Assembly: GCF_003258365.1 (NCBI RefSeq)
Contig: NZ_QHKM01000011.1
Span: 1 to 64,000, forward strand
DNA: 64,000 nt
Direction of reading: 5' to 3'
Source of the DNA: Hymenobacter edaphi
Lineage (GTDB): Bacteria > Bacteroidota > Bacteroidia > Cytophagales > Hymenobacteraceae
A program made the translations under genes and the position numbers. Below, in pieces: positions 25,159 to 33,311 of this stretch. Under the pieces are notes generated by a model. That model was not told the origin of the DNA. It saw nothing but the letters and a program-made list of their open reading frames with translations, and made no database searches. The first letter of the stretch is position 1, and each line of letters starts with the position of its first letter.

Positions 25159-25590
25159 TTACCCCGCCGACTTCTGCGAGAGGGCAATGAGCGCGGCCCC
25201 GCCGGCCATCAGCACGGCGCCCACCACCAGCTGCCAGTTTACTTTTTCCTTGAGAAAGAGCACGGCCAGGATGACCACGAACACCAGCGAGACTTTGTCG
25301 AGGGTGCCGGCGCGGGAGGCCGTGCCGAGCTTGAGGGCCTGAAACGAGAACAGCGACGAGAGGCAGGTGATGACGCCCGCCGCGGCCAGAAACAGCAGGT
25401 CGCGGCGCGGAATGGCGGCCAGCTCACCCAGCTTGCCCTGCCAGGCCACCACCCCCCACGACACGAGCAGAATCAGCACGGCCTGCACGGCAAACGCCAG
25501 TGGGGGCGCCACGTTTTTCACGCCGATTTTGGTGAGCGTCACTACGACGGCGGCCGAGAGGGCGGCCAACAGGGAAAAGACAATCCACAT
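25159..25590 (-). CDS. Single-domain EamA-type membrane transporter
   Basis: 143 residues with five predicted helices, one EamA unit (MWIVFSLLAALSAAVVVTLTK, helices near 35-50, 68-90, 97-113, and 118-138 with LVVGAVLMAGGAALIAL). Typical EamA/DMT proteins have two such units (about 300 aa). Half-size members work as oligomers (as in small multidrug-type proteins) or are unpaired halves. The loop LKLGTASRAGTLDKVSLVF is the usual EamA signature. Substrate unknown. ATG at 25590 is preferred over an in-frame TTG at 25599. Confidence 0.85.
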   Translation of the reverse strand: MWIVFSLLAALSAAVVVTLTKIGVKNVAPPLAFAVQAVLILLVSWGVVAWQGKLGELAAIPRRDLLFLAAAGVITCLSSLFSFQALKLGTASRAGTLDKVSLVFVVILAVLFLKEKVNWQLVVGAVLMAGGAALIALSQKSAG

Positions 25591-25657
25591 ACCTGACAAT
25601 CAGCCGGCAGCCTACGGGCGGGAGCAGCCCCGGCGGGTGGCCGCCGCGCCCCGGCAA

Positions 25658-25725
25658 GTACGGCGGGACCGGCTCAGAGTTACCGGAGCCCTACCGGCCG
25701 CAACGCCGCCGTCTGCCCGCCGTAC
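25658..25725. promoter_or_regulatory. Inverted repeat upstream of the KAS III gene
   Basis: GTACGGCGGG at 25658-25667 and its exact complement CCCGCCGTAC at 25716-25725. The right arm ends 12 bases before the -7 box of the KAS III gene, so it covers the -33 region. Possible operator for lipid-synthesis control, shared with the divergent EamA gene. Confidence 0.4.
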
Positions 25726-25737
25726 GCAAAGGCTGCC

Positions 25738-25745
25738 TACCTTCG
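25738..25745 (+). promoter_or_regulatory. -7 box TACCTTCG for the KAS III gene
   Basis: Seven of eight to TAnnTTTG; the start codon is 61 bases downstream. TACCTTCG recurs at 33240 and 56871. Confidence 0.55.
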
Positions 25746-25806
25746 GCGCGGCGTTTTCCCCCATTCCGGCGCCGTTGTTCCTTGTCTGCCTACCCCATCT
25801 TTTTCC

Positions 25807-26757
25807 GTGTACCTGCACCACGTTGCGGCTTATCTGCCCGCCACCGTCGTTCCGAACGACCATTTTACCCGTTTGAACGGGCTGGCCTCCGACTGGATTA
25901 TTGAGCGTACCGGTATCCGCGAGAGGCGCCGCGCCGCCCCGGACGAAAACACCAATACCATGGCCATAGCGGCCGCCGAGCGGGTGCTGCGCGAAGCGCC
26001 CGGTATCGAAACGGCCGACATCGACCTCATCGTGGGCGCCACCTACACGCCCCACGACACCATCGTGACCGTGGCCCACGCCGTGCAGCACGCGCTGGGC
26101 GTGGCCGACATTCCGGTGGTCAGCATTTCCTCGGCCTGCTCCTCGCTGCTGAACGCGGTGGAAATCGTGGAAGGCTACTTTGCCCTGGGCAAGGCCCGCC
26201 GGGCGCTGGTCATCACCTCCGAGCACAACACGGCCTACAACAACGAGCACGACACCATGGCCGGCCACCTCTGGGGCGACGGCGCGGCGGCCCTGCTGCT
26301 CTGCGCCGACAAGCTGGCCCCCACCGACCTGCGCGTCGACGAGGTCGTCACGGCCGGGGCTGCTACGGTGGGCAAGGCCACCACCAGCGTCACGCTCAAG
26401 CCCGTGGAGCGCGGCATCGTGATGCCCCACGGCCGCGACGTGTTTCAGTACGCCTGCCAGTACATGACGCAGGTAACCCAGCAGGTGCTCACGCGCCACG
26501 GCCTCACGGTGCAGGACCTGCGCTGGCTGATTCCGCACCAGGCCAACAAGCGCATCAGCGACGTGGTGCTGCGCAACACCGGCCTGCCCCCCGAGCGCCT
26601 CGTCTCGAACGTGGAGACGCTGGGCAACACCGGCTGCGCGGGCGCCGCCATCGGCCTGGCCGACACGCTGCCCGGCCTGCAGCCCGGCGACCGGGTGGTG
26701 GTGACGGTGTTCGGCGGCGGCTACTCCTACGGGGCCATGCTGCTCACCCGCGAGTAA
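25807..26757 (+). CDS. 3-oxoacyl-ACP synthase III family (KAS III, FabH-like)
   Basis: 316 residues from a GTG start (GTGTACCTGCAC). The thiolase-fold triad is complete: Cys111 (SISSACSSLLNA), His244 (LIPHQANKRI) and Asn274 (VETLGNTGCAG). The GGGYSYGAML end is typical. It condenses acetyl- or other acyl-CoA with malonyl-ACP to start fatty acid, or a secondary-metabolite chain. No other fatty-acid synthesis gene adjoins it, so it may be an extra FabH copy with special primer choice rather than the housekeeping one. Confidence 0.93.
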   Translation: MYLHHVAAYLPATVVPNDHFTRLNGLASDWIIERTGIRERRRAAPDENTNTMAIAAAERVLREAPGIETADIDLIVGATYTPHDTIVTVAHAVQHALGVADIPVVSISSACSSLLNAVEIVEGYFALGKARRALVITSEHNTAYNNEHDTMAGHLWGDGAAALLLCADKLAPTDLRVDEVVTAGAATVGKATTSVTLKPVERGIVMPHGRDVFQYACQYMTQVTQQVLTRHGLTVQDLRWLIPHQANKRISDVVLRNTGLPPERLVSNVETLGNTGCAGAAIGLADTLPGLQPGDRVVVTVFGGGYSYGAMLLTRE

Positions 26758-26772
26758 GCCCCGCTCGGCCCC

Positions 26773-26828
26773 CAAACGCCAGGCCCCGCCGTCCGCCACT
26801 ACTGGCGGGCGGCGGGGCCTGGCGTTTG
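26773..26828. terminator. Bidirectional terminator, 25-bp stem
   Basis: Arms 26773-26797 and 26804-26828, complementary except for one position, with a six-base loop. The ends are CAAACGCC and GGCGTTTG. It lies between the convergent KAS III and YtxH-like genes. Confidence 0.85.
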
Positions 26829-26841
26829 TCGCGCGTGGCGC

Positions 26842-27366
26842 TTAGTCGTTGTTGCCGGTGGCGCCTTCGTCGGTGAAGCCGCCGGCCGCTTTCGGGCTGG
26901 ATTTGGTGGCCTGGGCCACCTCGTTGGTCAGCGGCACGTCCACGGAGGCGTCGGCGCCCGGCTTCGCGCCTTTTGCCTTGCCGGTATTCTCGCGCAGGTC
27001 GGCCGTCACCTTATCGACTTTTTCCTTCAGGTCGGCCGTCAGGTGGTCGGCCTGCTCCCGCAGGTCGGCGGTTACCTTGCCCGCCTGGTCTTTCAGGTCA
27101 GCGGTTACTTTGCCGGCCTGGTCTTTCAGGTCGGCGGCCACCTGCCCGGCCTGCTCCTTCAGCTTGCCGGCCTGCTGCTTGATGGCGGGCCAGTTGCGGC
27201 GCCCGAGCACGTAGAGGGCGCCCGCCCCGGCAGCCAGCAGCGAGGCTCCGATGAGGGTGTTCTTGCTGACGCCCTTGCGCTTGGACTTGCTGGCGTCGCC
27301 GTGTTCGGCGCTGGTGCTGGCACCGGCAGGGCGCTGGGCCCGGGCGAATTTGACTTTCTTGCTCAT
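26842..27366 (-). CDS. YtxH-like protein with amphipathic 11-residue repeats
   Basis: 174 residues from ATG 27366 (MSKKVKFARAQRP). A basic N-terminus, one membrane helix (TLIGASLLAAGAGALYVLG, about 42-60) and then tandem 11-residue units QAGxVxADLKD / QADHLTADLKE (about 66-130) predicted as a long amphipathic helix; the tail is acidic. This is the YtxH/apolipoprotein-like layout of stress-associated membrane proteins. The repeats are also visible in the DNA as 33-bp units at about 27015-27160. Role probably in envelope stress; not specific. Confidence 0.7.
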   Translation of the reverse strand: MSKKVKFARAQRPAGASTSAEHGDASKSKRKGVSKNTLIGASLLAAGAGALYVLGRRNWPAIKQQAGKLKEQAGQVAADLKDQAGKVTADLKDQAGKVTADLREQADHLTADLKEKVDKVTADLRENTGKAKGAKPGADASVDVPLTNEVAQATKSSPKAAGGFTDEGATGNND

Positions 27367-27479
27367 GATGGTTCGTTGGAATGGAGGTAGCACTTACGCA
27401 GCCCGTGCCGGCCACGTTTCCGTCGTCGCCCCATATCTGCTGCCGGCGGCGCCCCGAGCCACTCCCGGCGGCCCTGCGC

Positions 27480-27487
27480 TACCTTTG
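27480..27487 (+). promoter_or_regulatory. -7 box TACCTTTG for the ElaA-like gene
   Basis: Perfect TAnnTTTG match, 21 bases before the ATG at 27509. Confidence 0.75.
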
Positions 27488-27508
27488 CGGCCCTACTTTT
27501 TCGCTGCC

Positions 27509-27958
27509 ATGACCCTGACCTGGACCCTCAAGCCCTTCGCCGACCTTACTACCACCGAGTTGTACGCCCTGCTGCAACTGCGCAGCGAGGTGTTTGTGGT
27601 GGAGCAGCAGTGCCCGTTTCAGGACCTCGACGGGCTGGACCAGCAGGCCCACCACCTGCTGGGCCGCACCCCCGACGGTGAGCTGGCCGCCTACGCCCGC
27701 CTGTTCGGGCCCGGCCGGAGCTATGCCGAGGTGAGCATCGGGCGGGTGGTGGCCGCGCCGCGCCTGCGGCGCTACGGCTTCGGGCGGGCGCTCATGCAGC
27801 GGGCCATCGAGGCGTGCGCGGCCCTGTTCGGGGCGCAGCCCATCAAGATCGGGGCGCAGGAATACCTGCGGGCGTTCTACGAGAGCTTCGGCTTCCGGCA
27901 GCAGGGCGCAGGCTACCTGGAAGACGGCATTCCGCACATCTACATGCGGCGCGACTGA
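27509..27958 (+). CDS. ElaA-type GNAT acetyltransferase
   Basis: 149 residues. ElaA hallmarks: LYALLQLRSEVFVVEQQCPF near the N-terminus, DLDGLDQQAHHLLG, the acetyl-CoA pyrophosphate loop VVAAPRLRRYGFGRALM (about 80-97), and the ending YESFGF then GIPHIYMRR. Acetyl-CoA-dependent N-acetyltransferase; substrate unknown for the family. Monocistronic with its own promoter. Confidence 0.9.
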   Translation: MTLTWTLKPFADLTTTELYALLQLRSEVFVVEQQCPFQDLDGLDQQAHHLLGRTPDGELAAYARLFGPGRSYAEVSIGRVVAAPRLRRYGFGRALMQRAIEACAALFGAQPIKIGAQEYLRAFYESFGFRQQGAGYLEDGIPHIYMRRD

Positions 27959-28129
27959 GTCGGCCCGGTGCTACCGCGCGCGGACCGCGGCCACCAGGTT
28001 TCTAACCCGGCGTTAAACGCCGGCGGCTATTCCCTATCTAAGTTATTACCTGGTGCCGGCGCGGGCCCCGGCCTGCCCCCGTGGCCGGCGGCCTGGGCGG
28101 TATCGGCTCACCTATTTTCCCTTATTCCC

Positions 28130-29197
28130 ATGAAAATTTCGTTACTCCTTCTCAGTGCCCTCAGCGTGGCCGGCAGCTTTGCGGCCCGCGCCCAATCGGC
28201 CGGCAACGCCGTGTACAGCAGCCGCGGCAGCCAGCAGGACTACGGAGCCGTGCGCCGCGCCCCGCTCAACGCCGACGTGCTGCACCAAAGCGAGGTGGTG
28301 CTGGAAGCCAACGTGCTCAGCAACGTGAAAGCCACCAGCTACGTGGCCATTTTCAGCGTGACGCAGCACGGCCGCACCGCCACCGAAACCGACTCGCTGA
28401 TGAACCTGCGGCTGAACGTGGCCCGCGCGGCCCTGGGCGAGCTGGGCATCCGGCCCGAGGCCCTGCACCTCGACGTGGTGTCGTTGGTGCCGACGTACGC
28501 CATGCAGCTGGAGCAGAAGAAGTTCAGCCGCACGGCCAACGAGGTGCCCACCGGCTTCGAGCTCAAGAAAAACCTGCACGTGGTGTTTACCGACCACGAG
28601 GTGCTGGCCCAACTGGTGACGCGCCTGGGCCGCGCCGAAATCTACGACCTGGCCAAGGTGGACTACAACCTGGCCGAGCTGCAAACCGCCTACGACGAGC
28701 TGCGCCGGGCCGCGGCCGAGGTCATCAAGCAGAAAGAGCAAAGCTACGGTCGCATGGGCCTGCACATCGAGGTGCAGAACATGACCGACGGCTTCCAGGC
28801 CGTGTACCCGCTGGAGCGCTACGCCAGCTACACCGCCTACCGCAGCGGCAGCACCCCGGACGAAGTGCGCCTGGCCCGGCAGCGCAAGGCCGCCGCGGCC
28901 AACGTGTACGTCAGCGCCCAGAACGCCACCGTGCACGTGCGCCCCGCCGCCGCCCGCGGCCGCGAAGACGACTCGGAGTTTATCGTGCGCACCGCCGACA
29001 AGGCCCAGACGATTTACTACAACCGCACGCCCTACAACTCCTTCGACACGGTGCTCCACGCCGACTTTGCCGAGCCCCGCGTGCAACTGATCTACACCCT
29101 GAACGTGCGCTACAGTGTAATAAACCAGAAGCAGTACGAGGAGTACGAAGCCGAAAAAGCCAGGCAGAAGAAGGGCCACAAGAAGGACAAGGACTAG
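28130..29197 (+). CDS. Secreted protein with SIMPL (DUF541)-like region (355 aa)
   Basis: Signal peptide ending ARAQ (residue 22). Residues 45-225 follow the SIMPL/DUF541 pattern: an opening strand with VLEANVLSNVKATSYVAIFSV, a helix ARAALGELGI, a strand, then FELKKNLHVVFTDHEVLAQLV and a long helix with AAAEVIKQKEQSYGRMG. The last 130 residues are extra, ending in a Lys-rich tail (KARQKKGHKKDKD). SIMPL proteins are periplasmic or outer-membrane linked and of unclear function. The start at 28130 gives the signal peptide; there are 171 gene-free bases upstream. Confidence 0.6.
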   Translation: MKISLLLLSALSVAGSFAARAQSAGNAVYSSRGSQQDYGAVRRAPLNADVLHQSEVVLEANVLSNVKATSYVAIFSVTQHGRTATETDSLMNLRLNVARAALGELGIRPEALHLDVVSLVPTYAMQLEQKKFSRTANEVPTGFELKKNLHVVFTDHEVLAQLVTRLGRAEIYDLAKVDYNLAELQTAYDELRRAAAEVIKQKEQSYGRMGLHIEVQNMTDGFQAVYPLERYASYTAYRSGSTPDEVRLARQRKAAAANVYVSAQNATVHVRPAAARGREDDSEFIVRTADKAQTIYYNRTPYNSFDTVLHADFAEPRVQLIYTLNVRYSVINQKQYEEYEAEKARQKKGHKKDKD

Positions 29198-29223
29198 CCG
29201 CTCGATCCGGCTACGCAGGCCGA

Positions 29224-29256
29224 AGTGGTCCTACGACTTAGAGTCGTAGGACCACT
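29224..29256. terminator. Perfect 15-bp hairpin, member of an intergenic repeat family
   Basis: AGTGGTCCTACGACT (29224-29238) and its exact complement (29242-29256) with a three-base loop. The core GGTCCT-CGACTT and AGGACC recurs in the hairpin at 48674-48714. Likely both a transcription terminator and a dispersed repeat. Confidence 0.75.
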
Positions 29257-29348
29257 ATCGTCGAACGGAGGTGCTGCAGCTGAAGGGGCAGTTGGCCTCG
29301 CATCAGAAGATTGACGACTATTGCGGCCGATACGCTTTGCCTGATACC

Positions 29349-29885
29349 ATGCGCCATACCCTGATTTTTCCGCTGCCTATGCTGCTAGTTGCGCTGACGG
29401 CGCCCTTGGCAGCCAGCGCCCAAACCGACGACTGCGTCCGCGGCCTGCCCGAGCCGGTGCTGCAAAAGGCCGTATTCCCCACCGCGAAGTTTCAGCTGAA
29501 CAAGGCTCGCCGGGAAGGCACCGAAACCGCGCAGCTCGGCGGCGGCACCCGGCTCACCCTGCTCAACGCGGGCTGCGAGTACTACACGCTCACGTTCCGC
29601 TTCGAGGGCCAGCTGCGCACCGTGCCCGCCGACACTCGCGCCTGGTACCGTCAGGCGGCGGCCCTGCTCCGCCAGACGGCTCCCGGCCTTCAGGCGCCCG
29701 TCCACCCGCTGCAGGCCGCCGCCGCGCTGACCCGCGCCGCCGGTGCCAAAGCGGCCCCGGCCCTCAACCAGGAGCTGCACTACGACGGGGAGGAAATCCG
29801 CGAAACCGTGGCGCTGGCAAAGGTCCGTAAAGTCGGCAGCACCGGCTATAACCTCGAACTAACCGTTTCCCTCGGGCCGCTGTAG
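29349..29885 (+). CDS. Secreted protein of unknown function (178 aa)
   Basis: Signal peptide MRHTLIFPLPMLLVALTAPL with cleavage near SAQT. Two cysteines (DDCVRG and AGCEYY) may form a disulfide. The mature part looks globular and mixed; the last third is Ala-rich and ends with strands (YNLELTVSLGPL). No family recognised. It precedes the dehydrogenase gene by 24 bases and may be co-transcribed. Confidence 0.65.
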   Translation: MRHTLIFPLPMLLVALTAPLAASAQTDDCVRGLPEPVLQKAVFPTAKFQLNKARREGTETAQLGGGTRLTLLNAGCEYYTLTFRFEGQLRTVPADTRAWYRQAAALLRQTAPGLQAPVHPLQAAAALTRAAGAKAAPALNQELHYDGEEIRETVALAKVRKVGSTGYNLELTVSLGPL

Positions 29886-29909
29886 CGGCCGGCAGTGCGT
29901 TCTTGCGCC

Positions 29910-30881
29910 ATGCACATCATCATTCCCGACGACTACCAGCACGTCATCCACAGCCTCGACTGCTTCCGCAAGCTCCAGGGCCACCAGGTCACCCTCTACC
30001 ACGACGCCGCGGCGGACCTCACCACGCTGGCCGAGCGGTTCCGCGACGCCGACGCGCTGGTGCTGACGCGCGAACGAACCACCATCGGCGCCGCGCTGCT
30101 GGCGCGGCTGCCCCGGCTGCGGCTTATCAGCCAGACCGGCAAAATCGCCCCGCACCTTGATTTGGCCGCCTGCACCGCCGCGGGCGTGGCCGTGGCCGAG
30201 GGCAGCGGCTCGCCGGTGGCCCCGGCCGAGCTGGCCTGGGCGCTGATGCTCAATGCCCGCCGCGAGCTGCCGGCCGCTATCGAAGCCCTGAAACAGGGGC
30301 GCTGGCAGGTGAACCTGGGCCGGGCCCTGCAGGGCCAGACGCTGGGCATCTGGGGCTACGGCAAGATCGGGCGGCGCGTGGCCCGCTACGCCCAGGCCTT
30401 CGAGATGCCGGTGCTGGTGTGGGGCAGCGAGGCCTCGCGCCGGGCCGCCGAGGCCGACGGCCACCGCGCCGCCGCCAGTCGGGAGGCCTTCTTCGCCACG
30501 GCCGATATCGTGAGCCTGCACCTGCGCCTGACCGCCGCCACCCGCTACCTCATCGGCCCCGCCGACCTGGCCCGGATGAAGCCCGATGCGCTGCTGGTCA
30601 ACATCAGTCGGGCCGAGCTGCTGCAGCCCGGCGCTCTGCTGGCCGCCCTGCAGGCCGGCCGCCCCGGCTTCGCCGCCCTCGACGTGTACGAGCAGGAGCC
30701 CATCTTCGACCCGGCGCACCCGCTGCTGCAGCTGCCCAACGTGCTCTGCACTCCGCACCTGGGCTACGTGGAGCGAGGCGGCTACGAGCTGTATTTCGGC
30801 CAGGCCTTCGACAACGTGGTGGCCTTTGGCGCAGGCCGCCCGCAGCAGCTGGCCAACCCCGAGGTGCTGGCGCGGCCATGA
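29910..30881 (+). CDS. D-2-hydroxyacid dehydrogenase family protein
   Basis: 323 residues. NAD-binding Rossmann motif GIWGYGKIGRRV (about 146-157) and the catalytic trio of the family: Arg in NISRAELL (about residue 234), Glu in DVYEQEP (about 263) and His in CTPHLGYVE (about 284). The substrate could be glyoxylate, hydroxypyruvate, phosphoglycerate or similar; no ACT domain is present, so it is not a classical SerA. Start at the ATG at 29910. Confidence 0.9.
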   Translation: MHIIIPDDYQHVIHSLDCFRKLQGHQVTLYHDAAADLTTLAERFRDADALVLTRERTTIGAALLARLPRLRLISQTGKIAPHLDLAACTAAGVAVAEGSGSPVAPAELAWALMLNARRELPAAIEALKQGRWQVNLGRALQGQTLGIWGYGKIGRRVARYAQAFEMPVLVWGSEASRRAAEADGHRAAASREAFFATADIVSLHLRLTAATRYLIGPADLARMKPDALLVNISRAELLQPGALLAALQAGRPGFAALDVYEQEPIFDPAHPLLQLPNVLCTPHLGYVERGGYELYFGQAFDNVVAFGAGRPQQLANPEVLARP

Positions 30882-31011
30882 CGCGGCGCGGACTGCAAGG
30901 TGCTGCCGGCGAGGCCCAACCATTTGCCGCCGCGCTTTTGCCAGCAGCAGAAGTTGATTTCGGAAAGATTCTTGCAGCCCCGCCGGCTGAACCTGCTAAC
31001 CACTACTCCCG

Positions 31012-31290
31012 ATGAAAACCGACGCGTACACCAAGTCCGTGCTCACCGTTATTGCCTTCTGCCTGGTCGTGCTCGTGCTGCGCGGCGTCGACTTGCTGCC
31101 CCGCGCTACGGCCGGCGGCGTGGCGGCTCCGGCTCAGGAGCTGCAAACCAGCCGCCCCCTGCTCGTCAACAACGACGGCTCCATCAACGTGCGCGTGACG
31201 GGCCTCGAAGGCCCCCTGAACGTGAACGTAGCCGCCGTGGGCGGCAACCGCGTGTACGGCGCCAAGGTGCCGGTGGAAGACAACAAGTAA
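31012..31290 (+). CDS. Small membrane-anchored protein (92 aa)
   Basis: Short cytoplasmic start (MKTDAYTKS), one helix (VLTVIAFCLVVLVLRGV, about 10-27) and a beta-rich exported part containing LLVNNDGSINVRV and LNVNVAAVGGNRV. This layout (anchor plus VNxDGSINVRV) is common in Cytophagales but has no known function. It ends just before a strong terminator. Confidence 0.7.
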   Translation: MKTDAYTKSVLTVIAFCLVVLVLRGVDLLPRATAGGVAAPAQELQTSRPLLVNNDGSINVRVTGLEGPLNVNVAAVGGNRVYGAKVPVEDNK

Positions 31291-31313
31291 GCCTCACCCC
31301 CGCCGCTACGCAC

Positions 31314-31347
31314 AACGGGCCGCCCCAGCACGCTGGGGCGGCCCGTT
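31314..31347. terminator. Bidirectional GC-rich terminator hairpin
   Basis: 16-bp perfect arms (31314-31329, AACGGGCCGCCCCAGC; complement 31332-31347). It lies between the convergent genes at 31012 and 31369. Confidence 0.8.
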
Positions 31348-31368
31348 GGCCTGTTATCCGACGCGGCG

Positions 31369-31482
31369 TTATTCGCTCCGGTCGCGCAGCTTTTTCTTTT
31401 CGTCCTTGGCCGCCTTCTTTTCCTTGGGCGACTTGGTGGGCTCTTTCTTTTTCTCTTTGCGGGCGTCTTGCGCTTTAGCCAT
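31369..31482 (-). CDS. Tiny Lys-rich basic protein (37 aa)
   Basis: ATG at 31482 gives MAKAQDARKEKKKEPTKSP and an equally basic remainder ending KKLRDRSE; about 40 percent lysine. It looks like the small lysine-rich proteins found in Hymenobacter-type genomes, possibly nucleic-acid binding. A longer frame upstream has no support. Function unknown. Confidence 0.55.
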   Translation of the reverse strand: MAKAQDARKEKKKEPTKSPKEKKAAKDEKKKLRDRSE

Positions 31483-31668
31483 GTTGGGGAACGGTTGAGG
31501 GTGAATGAACGGGATGTTGCTAACGACAAACCGGGCGCCGCTGTTGTGCGCCCGGTGCCCAGCGCGCGGGGTGAAACGAACGGCCCCGCGGCCCCAAAAA
31601 AGCACATTATTTCCGGTTTTTCCGCCCGGCGCCGCGTATCTTCAGTAGGTATTTAAGCCCCTTCTATT

Positions 31669-32571
31669 ATGCTCGCTGACCGTGTTATTGCCCCCGGCGA
31701 CCGGCTCGCCGTGGGTTGGCCGAAAGTCCTCTGGCTGTATTTGATGCTGGTGCCCGCCCTGCTCTGGGCCCCGGCCGCCTTCACCTGGCCCCGCTTCGTG
31801 GCCTCGGCCCTGCTCACCTTCGCGACGGTGGGCGTGGGCCACTCCATCGGGCTGCACCGCGGGCTGATCCACCGGGCCTACCGCTGCTCCCGCCTCACCC
31901 GCGGCGTGCTGGCCTACCTGGCGGTGCAGGCGGGCATGGGCGCCCCGCTGGCCTGGATTCGGGTGCACCACTACCGCGACTACTGGCAAAACCAGCCCGA
32001 CTGCCCGCGCTACTTCGCCTACCGCCACTCGGCCCTGCGCGACTATTTCTGGAACCTGCACCTGGCCTTTCAGCCCGCCGACGACGCGCGCTACCCCCTG
32101 CCCGCCGCCGTGCTCCACGACCCCTGGCTGCGCTGGCTCGACAAAACCTGGTACTGGCACGTGCTCGGCTTTATCGCGCTGCTGGCCGTGGCGTTCGGGC
32201 CCGAGGTGGCGGTGGTCTGCGGCTTTGCCCGCATCAGCACGGCCATTCTGGGCCACTGGTTCGTCAACTACATGGTGCACTCCTACGGCTACGCCCGCTA
32301 CCGCATCGAGCAGGCCACCGAAAGCGGCTACAACGACTGGCTGCTGGGTTTGCTGTCCTTCGGCGAGGGGTTTCACAACAATCACCACGCCCACCCCGCG
32401 TCGGCCAAGCTCAGCACGGCCTGGTACGAGGTGGACCTGGGCTGGCCCGCCGTGCGCCTGCTGCAGTGGCTGGGCCTGGTGTGGCGGGTGCAGGCCGTGG
32501 GCCACACGCCCACCCAGCGCCGCCGCGCCCGCACCGGCCCGCTGCGCTGGCGCTTCTGGTGGCAGAAGTAA
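31669..32571 (+). CDS. Membrane fatty acid desaturase-like protein
   Basis: 300 residues, four to five helices. Histidine boxes: H58/H63/H68 (GHSIGLHRGLIH), a reduced second box WIRVHHYRDYW (H100, H101) and H236/H239/H240 in GEGFHNNHHAHP, plus conserved histidines in LGHWFVNYMVHS. The second box differs from the usual HRxHH and fits the subfamily with HD/HH-RD-WQ-Q-C. Di-iron acyl-lipid or acyl-CoA desaturase; position specificity unknown. A TATCTTCA element at 31637-31644 may be its -7 box. Confidence 0.88.
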   Translation: MLADRVIAPGDRLAVGWPKVLWLYLMLVPALLWAPAAFTWPRFVASALLTFATVGVGHSIGLHRGLIHRAYRCSRLTRGVLAYLAVQAGMGAPLAWIRVHHYRDYWQNQPDCPRYFAYRHSALRDYFWNLHLAFQPADDARYPLPAAVLHDPWLRWLDKTWYWHVLGFIALLAVAFGPEVAVVCGFARISTAILGHWFVNYMVHSYGYARYRIEQATESGYNDWLLGLLSFGEGFHNNHHAHPASAKLSTAWYEVDLGWPAVRLLQWLGLVWRVQAVGHTPTQRRRARTGPLRWRFWWQK

Positions 32572-32682
32572 GCCCCTGCGGCCGCCCGCCCAACCCGCCG
32601 CGCCGTTGCTGCGTTCAGCCTGAAAAATACCCGCCGGCCGTTCGGGCCGCGGCGCATCCTTCATTCCCAACTCCTTCCCCTC

Positions 32683-33129
32683 ATGGTACACCCGCACACC
32701 GTCGTCGGCGCCTTTGGCACCGTCGAAGCGGCCCAGCGCGCCGCCGACCAGCTCACCCAACACGGCTTCGCCGCCGACAGCGTGGAGGTGTCGGACCACG
32801 ACACCACGACCACCGAAAATCCCACCGGGGAATTCCCCGAAAACGACGGGTTTCACCACCTGATCATGGCCATTTTCGGGCCGCCCGCCGCGCATTCGGG
32901 CCCGCGCTACGACGCCCGCCGCCACGGCTTCGTGGCCGTGCACCTCGATACCTACGCCGAGGCCGAGCGCGCCCGCGACCTGCTCGACGCGGCCGGCGCC
33001 GTCGACGTGCACGAAATCGGCATCGGCCACCGCGGCGCCGTGGGCGACAGCGCGCTCGACGCCGAGCTGCGCCCGCACCGCAGCCGCATCATCGAGCGCC
33101 GCCCCGGCGAGCCGCTGCGCCCGCTGTAG
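32683..33129 (+). CDS. General stress protein 17M-like protein
   Basis: 148 residues. The N-terminal domain (VVGAFGTVEAAQRAADQLTQHGF) has the alternating beta-alpha pattern of the general stress protein 17M/YflT-like domain; a second half (GFVAVHLDTYAEAERARDLLDAAGAVDVHEIG) repeats the fold. The tail is Arg-rich. Likely a soluble stress protein with no known enzymatic role. A strong terminator follows. Confidence 0.75.
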   Translation: MVHPHTVVGAFGTVEAAQRAADQLTQHGFAADSVEVSDHDTTTTENPTGEFPENDGFHHLIMAIFGPPAAHSGPRYDARRHGFVAVHLDTYAEAERARDLLDAAGAVDVHEIGIGHRGAVGDSALDAELRPHRSRIIERRPGEPLRPL

Positions 33130-33156
33130 GGTACAGGGTACTTCGAAACCAATTTC

Positions 33157-33194
33157 ATCGGCGCGGGTTTTTAGGAACCCGCGCCGATTTTTTT
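33157..33194 (+). terminator. Rho-independent terminator
   Basis: 13-bp stem (33157-33169 with 33176-33188, ATCGGCGCGGGTT on the left) and a run of seven T at 33188-33194. Confidence 0.92.
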
Positions 33195-33239
33195 GTGTCC
33201 GTCTACGGTTGAGCTTCGTACTAGCCTGCGTAGCGGCAC

Positions 33240-33247
33240 TACCTTCG
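33240..33247 (+). promoter_or_regulatory. -7 box TACCTTCG for the PAS gene
   Basis: Seven of eight to TAnnTTTG; the ATG is 64 bases downstream. Confidence 0.5.
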
Positions 33248-33311
33248 TGCCACGGCGGGCGCCGCGGCACGCTTCCGCTTCGTTATCCTCCGATTCCCTC
33301 GCTGCCCCCTC

